The notes below the pieces were generated by a model. It was not told the DNA's origin and did not search any database. It saw only the letters and a list, made by a program, of their open reading frames with translations. The position numbers and the translations under genes were made by a program. From Actinomycetota bacterium (lineage in GTDB: Bacteria; Actinomycetota; Thermoleophilia; Gaiellales; Gaiellaceae), in the NCBI GenBank assembly GCA_019237315.1, contig JAFAHG010000043.1:1-36294 (forward strand): a stretch of DNA of 36,294 nucleotides. The letters run 5' to 3'. Shown piece after piece: positions 20,656-27,428 of this stretch. Within the stretch, counting starts at the first letter, position 1, and every line of letters starts with the position of its first letter.

Positions 20656-21419
20656 GAAGTACGTGCGACGAGACCCGCGACGATCTCCGTGAGCGCCGAG
20701 GTGTCCGCGTCGATCGCCCCGAGCCTCGCCAGCGCGCGGTCGCCGGCCTCGTCCGCCAGCCGCCGCGCGTCCTCGGCACCGACCTCGACGACATAGCCGT
20801 CCCCGTCGAGGATGTCGTCGACGATCTGGAAGAGCAGGCCGAGCTCGGCGGCGAACGCACGCCACGGCGGATGCTCCGCAGGCGGCAGGCCCGCCGCCCA
20901 CAACCCGCACATGACCGACGCCGAGAAGAGCGCGCCGGTCTTGAGCGCGTGCAACGCCGCGAGGTCGTCGTGCCGGTCGGTCAGGTCGAGTTGCTGCCCA
21001 CCGATCATCCCGAGTGTCGCCGACACGAGCTCGCGCGCGACGTCCGGCGTCGGGTACGACAACGAAAGGCGCATCGCCTCGGCGAGCAGTGCGTCGCCGG
21101 CGAGCACGGCGGTCGCCTCGCCGTAGGCGGCCCACACCGTCGGGCGTCCGCGCCGCTCCGTGTCGTTGTCGAGCGCCGGCAGGTCGTCGTGCACGAGCGA
21201 GAAGGAGTGGACGAGCTCGACCGCGGCGGCCGCAGGGAGCACCGACTCGACCTCCGCGCCTGCGGCCTCGCCCGCTGCGAGGCACAACACGGGCCGCACG
21301 CGCTTGCCGCCGAGCGCGTGGCGGATCGGCTCGGCGAGCGTCCCGAGCTCGGGCGTCAGCGCGAGGTCGTCGAGGTAGTCCTCGACGAGCGCGCGCAGCT
21401 CCTCAGGCCCCCGCGGCAT
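20652..21419 (-). CDS. Polyprenyl (farnesyl/geranylgeranyl) diphosphate synthase
   Basis: Trans-isoprenyl diphosphate synthase extending allylic diphosphates with IPP. The first Asp-rich motif DDLPALDND begins at Asp 78 and the second is FQIVDDILD near residue 200, with GGKRVRP for IPP binding at about 38-44. At 255 aa it is shorter than the usual 290, mainly at the N-terminus. By synteny it is the ispA homologue of the nusB-xseB-ispA cluster, but chain length cannot be read with confidence. The ATG lies inside the xseB-like gene (17-bp overlap). No dxs is next to it, unlike in Bacillus. Confidence 0.93.
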   Translation of the reverse strand: MPRGPEELRALVEDYLDDLALTPELGTLAEPIRHALGGKRVRPVLCLAAGEAAGAEVESVLPAAAAVELVHSFSLVHDDLPALDNDTERRGRPTVWAAYGEATAVLAGDALLAEAMRLSLSYPTPDVARELVSATLGMIGGQQLDLTDRHDDLAALHALKTGALFSASVMCGLWAAGLPPAEHPPWRAFAAELGLLFQIVDDILDGDGYVVEVGAEDARRLADEAGDRALARLGAIDADTSALTEIVAGLVARTS

Positions 21420-21600
21420 CGCCCTCCGCGGCGGACCGGGCCCGCTGGAGCTCCGCCTCGACCTCCTTCGCAAGCTGCGCGAGCTCCTGCAGCACCTCGA
21501 TCGCCTGGTCGGGGTCGTCCGTCGCCTCGAGGCGCGCACGCGCGGTCTCGAGCCGTGCAAGCAGGTCTTCTGCCTTCGTCAATGCGTCCTCGGCGCTCAC
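21403..21600 (-). CDS. xseB: XseB-like exodeoxyribonuclease VII small subunit
   Basis: A 65-aa almost wholly helical, acidic protein. Its residues 8-57 follow the XseB pattern of two amphipathic helices (AEDLLARLETARARLE, then a second helix with LAKEVEAELQRAR). Sequence alone would be weak evidence. The position between nusB and the ispA homologue, exactly where xseB lies in other Gram-positive bacteria, is the stronger argument. The usual partner xseA is not in this cluster. The GTG overlaps the nusB stop (GTGA) and the end overlaps the next gene by 17 bp. Confidence 0.66.
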   Translation of the reverse strand: MSAEDALTKAEDLLARLETARARLEATDDPDQAIEVLQELAQLAKEVEAELQRARSAAEGDAAGA

Positions 21601-21980
21601 TTGCGCGCAGCCTCCTCTCGTTGGATGCGTCCCAGGATGCCGTTCACGAGCCTGCCTGCCTCGTCGGATGAATACCGCTTCGCGAAGGTGACCGCCTCGT
21701 CGATCGCGACCTCCGGCGGAACCTCGCCCCGGTCGAGCTCGTGGATCGCCACGCGGAGCGCGTTCCGCTCGACCGCACCGAGCCGGTCCGCCGTCCAGCC
21801 GACGGACGCAGCGGTGATCCGCACGTCGAGGTCGTCCGCGTTCGCGATCACCTCCTCCGCGAGCGCGCGCGCCCACGGGTCGATCTCCTGCGGATATTGA
21901 GACCCGAGCTCGGCACCCGAGAGGTCCCACTGGTAGAGCAGGATGAGCGCCTGCCTCCGAGCCTGCCGCCGCGAGATCAC
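21597..21980 (-). CDS. nusB: Transcription antitermination factor NusB
   Basis: RNA-binding factor that joins NusE and boxA RNA in rRNA antitermination. The 127 aa have the all-helical NusB pattern: RRQARRQALILLYQWD at the start, a middle ADRLGAVERNALRVAIHEL and the C-terminal PPEVAIDEAVTFAKRYSSDEAGRLVNGILG. The GTG start overlaps the accC stop in GTGA. A frame continuing upstream exists but is antisense-type Arg/Ala-rich sequence. It precedes the xseB-like gene, the common Gram-positive order. Confidence 0.96.
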   Translation of the reverse strand: MISRRQARRQALILLYQWDLSGAELGSQYPQEIDPWARALAEEVIANADDLDVRITAASVGWTADRLGAVERNALRVAIHELDRGEVPPEVAIDEAVTFAKRYSSDEAGRLVNGILGRIQREEAARK

Positions 21981-23320
21981 GCGGCCACCATCCCGAGCTC
22001 CGCGAGGGTCGAGGTCGAGTACTCCCCGCTTCGGAACTCGTCGCTCCGCAGCACGGCGAGTGCGGCGTCGCGCGTCGTCGGGACGCCCTCGACGACCGTC
22101 TCGTCGAGCGCGCGTTCCGCCCGGGCGATCGCGGCCGGGCGGTCCTCGGCCCACACGACGATCTTCGCGAGCAGCGAGTCGTAGTAGGGCGACACGCGCG
22201 TGCCGCTCTCGACGAACGTGTCCACGCGCACTCCGGGCCCGAGCGGCGGCCGGAAGCGCGAGACGAGACCCGGCGCCGGCAGGAAGTCGCGCGTCGGGTC
22301 CTCTGCGTTCAGGCGGATCTCGATCGCGTGGCCGCGGCGCTCCGCGCGGCCGGTCACCTCGAGCGGCTCCCCGGCAGCGACGGCGAGCTGCGCGCGCACG
22401 AGGTCGATGCCGGTGCAGAGCTCCGTCACCGGATGCTCCACCTGCAGCCGCGCGTTCAGCTCGATGAACGAGAAGCGGCCGTCGGGGCCGAGCAGGAACT
22501 CGAGCGTGCCCGCGTTCACGTACCCGGTGGCGACGCATGCACGTTGCGCTGCCGCCTCCATCGCCTCGCGCAGCGTCGGGTCGAGCGCGGGTGAAGGCGT
22601 CTCCTCGATGAGCTTCTGGTGGCGTCGTTGGATCGAGCATTCGCGCTCGCCGAGCGTGAGCACGCCGCCGCGCCCGTCGGCGAGCACCTGTATCTCGACG
22701 TGCCTCGCTGGGTCGACGACCTTCTCGACGTACAACGTCGAGTCGCCGAACGCCGCCTGCGCTTCCGCCGCCGCAGCGCCGTACGCGTCCTCGAGCTCGT
22801 CGGGCGCCTCGACGAGACGCATGCCCTTCCCGCCGCCGCCCGCCGACGCCTTCAACAGGATCGGGTAGCCGATGTCGTCGGCGGCCGCGCGTGCGGCCTC
22901 GACGCTCGTCGGCCCGTCGGTTCCGGGAACGACGGGGACGCCCGCGGCGGACATCGCGTGCCGCGCCGCGACCTTGTCGCCCATCGTCCGCATCACCTCC
23001 GCCGGCGGCCCCACGAAGACGAGGTCGTTGTCGACGCAGGCCTCGACGAACGCGGGGTTCTCCGCGAGGAATCCGTAGCCCGGGTGCACGGCGTCGCAGC
23101 GCGTGGTGACGGCCGCCGCGACGATCGACGGGATGCGCAGGTAGCTCTCCGCGGCCGGCGGTGGCCCGACGCGCACCGCGTGGTCTGCGATGCGCACGTG
23201 CAGCGCATCCGCATCGGCGGTCGAGTAGACGGCGACGGCTTCGATCCCGAGCTCGTGCAGCGCGCGGATCACCCGAACCGCGATCTCCCCGCGGTTCGCG
23301 ACGAGTACACGGTCAAACAT
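21977..23320 (-). CDS. accC: Acetyl-CoA carboxylase biotin carboxylase subunit
   Basis: ATP-grasp enzyme that carboxylates biotin on the carrier protein with bicarbonate and ATP, the first half-reaction of acetyl-CoA carboxylase. The 447 aa are complete: FDRVLVANRGEIAVRVIRA at the start, Lys 116, the glycine-rich loop KASAGGGGKGMRL at about 157-169, Glu 274 and Glu 287 metal ligands, Arg 291 and EHPVTE. Position 290 is Ala where the family mostly has Thr (NTRxQVEH). It is a stand-alone subunit, unlike the fused BC-BCCP AccA3 chains common in other Actinomycetota. Its ATG overlaps the end of the BCCP fusion gene by 8 bp, so the two are made together. Confidence 0.96.
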   Translation of the reverse strand: MFDRVLVANRGEIAVRVIRALHELGIEAVAVYSTADADALHVRIADHAVRVGPPPAAESYLRIPSIVAAAVTTRCDAVHPGYGFLAENPAFVEACVDNDLVFVGPPAEVMRTMGDKVAARHAMSAAGVPVVPGTDGPTSVEAARAAADDIGYPILLKASAGGGGKGMRLVEAPDELEDAYGAAAAEAQAAFGDSTLYVEKVVDPARHVEIQVLADGRGGVLTLGERECSIQRRHQKLIEETPSPALDPTLREAMEAAAQRACVATGYVNAGTLEFLLGPDGRFSFIELNARLQVEHPVTELCTGIDLVRAQLAVAAGEPLEVTGRAERRGHAIEIRLNAEDPTRDFLPAPGLVSRFRPPLGPGVRVDTFVESGTRVSPYYDSLLAKIVVWAEDRPAAIARAERALDETVVEGVPTTRDAALAVLRSDEFRSGEYSTSTLAELGMVAA

Positions 23321-25106
23321 CGAGCGGACGGCCGTTCAGCGGCTCGAGCTCGAGCAGCAGCTGCCCGTACTCGACCGGGTCCGCATTGCGCACGTGGAAC
23401 GCGCGCACGATCCCCTCGACGTCGGCCTTCACCTCGTTCATCAGCTTCATCGCCTCGAGGATGCAAAGTGTCTGGCCGGGCGAGACCGGATCGCCGACCT
23501 CGACGAACGGCGGCGCGCCCGGTTGTGGGCTGCGGTAGAAGGTTCCGACCATCGGGCTTTCGATGCGGACGAGGCCGTTCGACGGCGCCGGCGCGGCCCG
23601 CGCCTCGTCTGACGTCGACGCCGCGACCGGCTCCACGGGTCCGTGCGCCGGTGTCTCGGCGGCACGCCGGACGCTGACCCGCATCCCCTCCTCCTCGATC
23701 GTGATCTCGTCGACGCCGGACTCCTGCACGATCTGCACCAGCTCGCGGATGCGTGCGGCGCGCTCCTGGTCGACGCCGCCGCCGCCGAGCGTCGGCTCCC
23801 CGCTCGTGCGCTGGCGGATCGAGTGCAGCAACGGCTCGGCCTCGGCGCCGAAGAGCGCGAGGAGAAGGAGCTCCTCCTCGCTCGCCGCGAGCCCGTGCGC
23901 GCTCTCGCGCAACGCGTCGAGGTCAGGCTCGTCGTCGTCGACGTCGCCGTCGCCGAGGAGCTCCACCGCGCGACGAAGGCCTGCGTCGATCGGGGCCGGC
24001 GTGCGCCCGAAGCGGCCGACGACGAGGTCGCGCAACTCGTCGAGAATCGTCCCGTAGCGGTTCGCGCCGAGCACGTTTACGAGCGCTTGCGACGCGACGA
24101 TCTGCCCGACCGGCGCCGCAAGCGGCGGCGAACCGGTCTCGCCGCGCACGCGGTCGATCTCGTCGAGGACCTCGTCGAGGCGGCCGCCGGCGCCGTGTGC
24201 ACGCAGTTGCGCGTCGACCGCGCTCACGATCCCCACGGGGATCCGCCGCTGGGATGCGCGCACGGAGATGCGCGGCACGAGCCGCGTCACCGGCATGTCG
24301 CCGATGTACTCGTCGACGATCTCGGCGGCACGCCACAGGACGTCCTGGTCGATCTGCGGGTCGAGGCCCATGCCGGCGAACGCGGTCGCGACCGCTTCCG
24401 CAGACACGCGGTGGACGATGAGCGCAACCGGGTAGACCGTGCACGCGATCAACTCGGCGCCCGCGCGCCCCGCCTCGATCGCGGCGGCGAGTGCGTTTCC
24501 ACCCGCGCCCTGGCAGTACAGGCCGATCGGAACGCCGGCGACCTCGCGCAGCTCCGCGACGAGCTCGCCCGCGCGGTGCGGCTGCAGGAGGCCGGCCGGG
24601 TCGTGGAGGATGATCCGCGCCGCGCCGATCTCCGGCAGGCGGCGCGCGGCTTCGACGAGCGCCTCGTGGCGGTTGCTCCCGTAGAGGAGCCCGGCGTCGA
24701 ACTCGCGCCCTGCCGCGCGGATCGCGTCGGCCGCATCCCGCAGGTTGTCCGCGTCGTTCAAGGGATCGTGGAGACGGAAGACGTCGATGCCGCTGTCGGC
24801 GGCAGAGGCGAAGAACCGGCGCGCGAGCTCGCGCCCGACGGGGCGCGACCCGACGAGGAAGCGCCCGCGCACTGCGAGCGCGAGCGGGGTCGTCGTACGG
24901 GCGCGAATCGCGCGGATGCGCTCCCACGGGCTCTCGACGCCGCGGCGGACGGCCGCGTCGAAGACGCCGCCGCCGGAGACCTCCAGGTAGGCAAAGCCGG
25001 CCCGATCGAGCACGGCGGCGAGCTCGAGGAGAGCCGAGGTGGGCAGCGCGGACTCGAGTGGTTCCTGTCCGAGCAGGCGGATCGTGGTGTCGACGAGCTT
25101 CGGCAC
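23313..25106 (-). CDS. Degenerate carboxyltransferase domain fused to AccB-type biotin carrier
   Basis: A 597-aa fusion. Residues 1-385 align by eye with the TIM-barrel and following helical part of oxaloacetate decarboxylase alpha/pyruvate carboxylase carboxyltransferase. Landmarks are DTTIR, WERIRAIRA, VRGRFLVG, DVFRLHDPLND, DPAGLLQP and FGRTPAPID. The expected ligands are replaced: Asp of LRDxxQS by Leu 11, the carbamylated Lys of KDMAG by His 168, and the HxH pair by Tyr 197 and Gln 199. Residues 447-597 are a BCCP: an AccB-type N-terminal helix (RIRELVQIVQESGVDEI), an Ala/Pro linker, the thumb sequence SPMVGTFYRSP and the biotinylation motif EAMKLM with Lys 554. The thumb marks it as acetyl-CoA-carboxylase type. 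The GTG at 25106 is 7 nt after TAAGGT; accC follows coupled. The barrel is probably not catalytic (inference). Confidence 0.9.
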   Translation of the reverse strand: MPKLVDTTIRLLGQEPLESALPTSALLELAAVLDRAGFAYLEVSGGGVFDAAVRRGVESPWERIRAIRARTTTPLALAVRGRFLVGSRPVGRELARRFFASAADSGIDVFRLHDPLNDADNLRDAADAIRAAGREFDAGLLYGSNRHEALVEAARRLPEIGAARIILHDPAGLLQPHRAGELVAELREVAGVPIGLYCQGAGGNALAAAIEAGRAGAELIACTVYPVALIVHRVSAEAVATAFAGMGLDPQIDQDVLWRAAEIVDEYIGDMPVTRLVPRISVRASQRRIPVGIVSAVDAQLRAHGAGGRLDEVLDEIDRVRGETGSPPLAAPVGQIVASQALVNVLGANRYGTILDELRDLVVGRFGRTPAPIDAGLRRAVELLGDGDVDDDEPDLDALRESAHGLAASEEELLLLALFGAEAEPLLHSIRQRTSGEPTLGGGGVDQERAARIRELVQIVQESGVDEITIEEEGMRVSVRRAAETPAHGPVEPVAASTSDEARAAPAPSNGLVRIESPMVGTFYRSPQPGAPPFVEVGDPVSPGQTLCILEAMKLMNEVKADVEGIVRAFHVRNADPVEYGQLLLELEPLNGRPLDV

Positions 25107-25113
25107 GACCGGG

Positions 25114-25119
25114 ACCTTA
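25114..25119 (-). promoter_or_regulatory. -10 element TAAGGT before the BCCP-fusion operon
   Basis: Minus-strand TAAGGT 7 nt from the GTG at 25106. It would start the seven-gene unit ending in nadK. Confidence 0.6.
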
Positions 25120-25160
25120 CCGTCGCGCAAGTTCCGGCCTCGACCGGCATCGAGAACGGT

Positions 25161-25349
25161 ATGGGGCGAGATCCACAGCCGTCGCATGTGCGCTGCCTCG
25201 ACTGCCACTACGAGTACGACGAGCCGCCGCGCGGGATCAAGTGCGCGTGCCCACGCTGTGGCGCGGCGGCGTGGATCGCCGCGCGCATCCCGCCGCGGAG
25301 CGGCGACACCGCCGCGTTCGAGCTACCGCCTCAGGCTCTCGAGATGTAG
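25161..25349 (+). CDS. 62-aa zinc-ribbon protein
   Basis: A small frame with CLDC at residues 12-15 and CACPRC about 13 residues later, the spacing of a treble-clef or rubredoxin-like zinc ribbon. The rest is short: a polar N-terminus and an Ala/Arg/Pro tail. I do not recognise a family. It starts 54 bp from the divergent BCCP-fusion gene and ends antisense inside the last 19 bp of efp. No SD or TANNNT box is obvious before the ATG, so expression is less certain than for neighbours, but the Cys pattern is not expected by chance from antisense sequence. Confidence 0.6.
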   Translation: MGRDPQPSHVRCLDCHYEYDEPPRGIKCACPRCGAAAWIAARIPPRSGDTAAFELPPQALEM

Positions 25350-25894
25350 CGACGTTCGCGCGGGTCGACCTTGATCTTGTCGCCCACGTTCACGAAGAGC
25401 GGCACCTGGACGACGCCGCCGGTCTCGAGCGTCGCGGGCTTCGTCACGTTCGAGACGGTGTCCCCTTTCACGCCGGGCTCCGTCTCGGTCACCTCGAGCA
25501 CGACCGACGCCGGCAGGTCGACGCCCGACGCCCGGCCGCCGACGAAGAGCACCTGCACCGAGGACGACGGCTGGAGGAACGGCAGCGCGTCCTCGACGCT
25601 CGAACGTGGCATGTTGATCTGCTCGTAGGTCTCCTCGTCCATGAAGACCACGTCGTCGCCCGCGTCGTAGAGGTACTGCATGTTCTTGTTCTCCGTGAAC
25701 ACGCGCTCGAACTTCTCGCCCGCGCGGAAGGTGCGGTCGACGACAGAGCCGGAGTCGAGCGACTTCAGCTTCGTGCGGACGAACGCCCCTCCCTTGCCCG
25801 GCTTCACGTGCTGGAACTCGACGATGCGCCAGGTCTGGCCGTCGAGCTCGATGTGCATGCCGTTCCGGAACTCGTTTGTGCTTACGGGTGGCAC
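25331..25894 (-). CDS. efp: Elongation factor P
   Basis: Relieves ribosome stalling at polyproline stretches. The 187 aa show the three beta-barrel domains. The loop tip KPGKGGAFV has Lys 34 at the site modified in many bacteria, and the C-terminal signature GDTVSNVTKPATLETG is present. With a Lys at the tip, lysylation by EpmA is possible, but no modification gene lies here. The GTG start follows TACCCT at 8 nt, giving a near-leaderless mRNA separate from pepQ. The last 19 bp overlap the zinc-ribbon gene on the other strand. The poly-Pro tract of MltG in this window is the kind of target it serves. Confidence 0.97.
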   Translation of the reverse strand: MPPVSTNEFRNGMHIELDGQTWRIVEFQHVKPGKGGAFVRTKLKSLDSGSVVDRTFRAGEKFERVFTENKNMQYLYDAGDDVVFMDEETYEQINMPRSSVEDALPFLQPSSSVQVLFVGGRASGVDLPASVVLEVTETEPGVKGDTVSNVTKPATLETGGVVQVPLFVNVGDKIKVDPRERRYISRA

Positions 25895-25902
25895 GGCGCA
25901 GC

Positions 25903-25908
25903 AGGGTA
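25903..25908 (-). promoter_or_regulatory. -10 element TACCCT before efp
   Basis: Minus-strand TACCCT 8 nt from the efp GTG, one base after the pepQ stop codon. Confidence 0.5.
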
Positions 25909-25909
25909 G

Positions 25910-26950
25910 CTAAGAGACGTGGGTCAGCTCCTTGGGGAACGACGTGAGGAGCTCGAGCCCGTCCTCGCGCACCACGGCGAGATCCTCGATGCGCACGCCG
26001 CCGAGGCCCGGCAGGTAGACGCCCGGCTCGACGGTGACCACGTTTCCCACCTCGAGCACGTCCGTCGATTCCGGCGAGAGCCGCGGCGCCTCGTGGATCG
26101 CGAGGCCGACGCCGTGGCCGAGTCCGTGCCCGAAACGCGCGCCGTACCCGCGCTCCTCGATCACGGACCGCGCGAGCGCGTCCGCCTCGACGCCCGTCAT
26201 GCCCGGCCGGATCCCATCGACGGCGGCGAGCTGCGCCTCCAGGCACGCGTCGTAGGCACGACGTAGCTCACGCGGCAGGTCGCCCGTTGCGGGCGTCCGC
26301 GTGCAGTCCGAGCAGTAGCCGTCGAGCCGCGCACCCCAGTCGGTGATCACGAGGGTGTGCTCCTCGACGATGCGGTCGGTCGGCTCGGTGTGCGGCTTCG
26401 ACGCGTTCGTGCCCGACGCGACCGAGATCTCGAACGAGACGTCGTCGGCGCCGTGCGCGTGCATGAGCTGGTGCAGCCGCCACGCGAGCTCGCGTTCGCT
26501 GCGTCCGATCCACACCTCCGCGGTGAGCGCCTCGAACGCGCGGTCCGCACCGAGGGCGGCACGTCGGATGATCTCGATCTCGCCCTCGTCCTTGACCGCA
26601 CGCAACTCCTCGACGACACCCGTCGTCGGGACGAGGTCGAGACCGCCGGAACCGAGTACCTGGTACTGCGAGTACGGAATCGCGTCCGCCTCGAAGGCGA
26701 GCGTCCCTTTCAGACGCTCGGAGAGGTCGCGGACGAGCGCGCGCTTCGTCTGCACCGCCTCGACGCCGGCGACGGACTCGGCGGTCTCGAAGTAGCGGAA
26801 GTCGGTGAAGAGCTGCGTCTCGCCGCCGGGATCGACGAGGAGCGCCGCGTTCGAGCTCTCGAAGCCCGTCAGGTAGCGCACGTTGACGAGGTTCGTGACG
26901 AGCAGCGGCTCGGTGAGCCGCGCACGCAGTGCGTCGAGCCGTGCGGTCAC
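25910..26950 (-). CDS. pepQ: M24 Xaa-Pro aminopeptidase/dipeptidase
   Basis: Di-metal peptidase of the creatinase fold that removes residues before proline. The 346 aa have an N-terminal creatinase-like domain (about 1-120) and a catalytic domain. All five metal ligands are visible: Asp in ITDWGA, Asp in YCSDCTRT, His in HGVGLAIHEAP, Glu in VTVEPGVYLPG and Glu in GGVRIEDLAVV. No signal peptide, so it is cytoplasmic. The GTG start overlaps the aroQ stop in GTGA. The order aroQ-pepQ-efp matches Bacillus (yqhS-yqhT-efp). Whether it prefers dipeptides or longer peptides cannot be told. Confidence 0.93.
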   Translation of the reverse strand: MTARLDALRARLTEPLLVTNLVNVRYLTGFESSNAALLVDPGGETQLFTDFRYFETAESVAGVEAVQTKRALVRDLSERLKGTLAFEADAIPYSQYQVLGSGGLDLVPTTGVVEELRAVKDEGEIEIIRRAALGADRAFEALTAEVWIGRSERELAWRLHQLMHAHGADDVSFEISVASGTNASKPHTEPTDRIVEEHTLVITDWGARLDGYCSDCTRTPATGDLPRELRRAYDACLEAQLAAVDGIRPGMTGVEADALARSVIEERGYGARFGHGLGHGVGLAIHEAPRLSPESTDVLEVGNVVTVEPGVYLPGLGGVRIEDLAVVREDGLELLTSFPKELTHVS

Positions 26951-27378
26951 GACGCTCCGCCCTGCAGATGGACGAGCGCGTCGCGATACCCCTCGGGGCC
27001 CTTGCCGAGCACGCGGTGCGACACGACGTCGGCGATCACGGAATGCCGCCGCCAGTCCTCGCGCCCCTCGATGTTCGACAGGTGCACCTCGACGACCGGC
27101 CCCGCGAACGGCTCGAGCGCGTCGTGGATCGCGTAGCTGTAGTGCGTCCACGCGCCCGGGTTCACGACGAGCGCGTCAGCGTCGTCGTATGCGTCGTGGA
27201 TCCAGCCGATGAACTCACCCTCGCTGTTCGACTGCCGGCAGCGCACGCTGACACCGAGCTCGTGCGCCCATTCGTAGATCCGCGTCTCGAGCTCGTTGAG
27301 ACTGATGCCGCCGTAGACCGACGGGTCGCGCCGGCCGAGCACGTCGAGGTTCACGCCGTTCAGGATGAGGACCTGCAT
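26947..27378 (-). CDS. aroQ: 3-dehydroquinate dehydratase, type II
   Basis: Third step of the shikimate pathway, dehydrating 3-dehydroquinate. The 143 aa are the dodecameric type II enzyme: ILNGVNLDVLGRRDP at the N-terminus, catalytic Tyr 22 in VYGG, the NSEGEFIGWIHDA segment, NPGAWTHYSYA and catalytic His 99 in EVHLSNIEGRE. The ATG is preceded at 7 nt by TACGCT. Although it follows aroKB in the same direction, a 50-bp gap with a palindrome and this -10 box suggest it starts a separate unit with pepQ. Confidence 0.97.
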   Translation of the reverse strand: MQVLILNGVNLDVLGRRDPSVYGGISLNELETRIYEWAHELGVSVRCRQSNSEGEFIGWIHDAYDDADALVVNPGAWTHYSYAIHDALEPFAGPVVEVHLSNIEGREDWRRHSVIADVVSHRVLGKGPEGYRDALVHLQGGAS

Positions 27379-27385
27379 TTCGGGC

Positions 27386-27391
27386 AGCGTA
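27386..27391 (-). promoter_or_regulatory. -10 element TACGCT before aroQ
   Basis: Minus-strand TACGCT 7 nt from the aroQ ATG. The same hexamer appears upstream of pyrG. Confidence 0.55.
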
Positions 27392-27404
27392 TTTGAGTTG
27401 ACGC

Positions 27405-27424
27405 TGCCTGACTGAAGTCAGGCA
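27405..27424. repeat. 20-bp palindrome in the aroKB-aroQ gap
   Basis: TGCCTGACT, a 2-nt centre, AGTCAGGCA: a perfect 9-bp inverted repeat. It lies where the -35 region of the aroQ promoter would be and starts 4 nt after the aroKB stop codon. An overlapping second pair (CAGCGT 27385-27390 with ACGCTG 27401-27406) includes the -10 box. It could be an operator, a terminator without T-tail, or a REP-like dispersed repeat. Confidence 0.6.
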
Positions 27425-27428
27425 CCTT

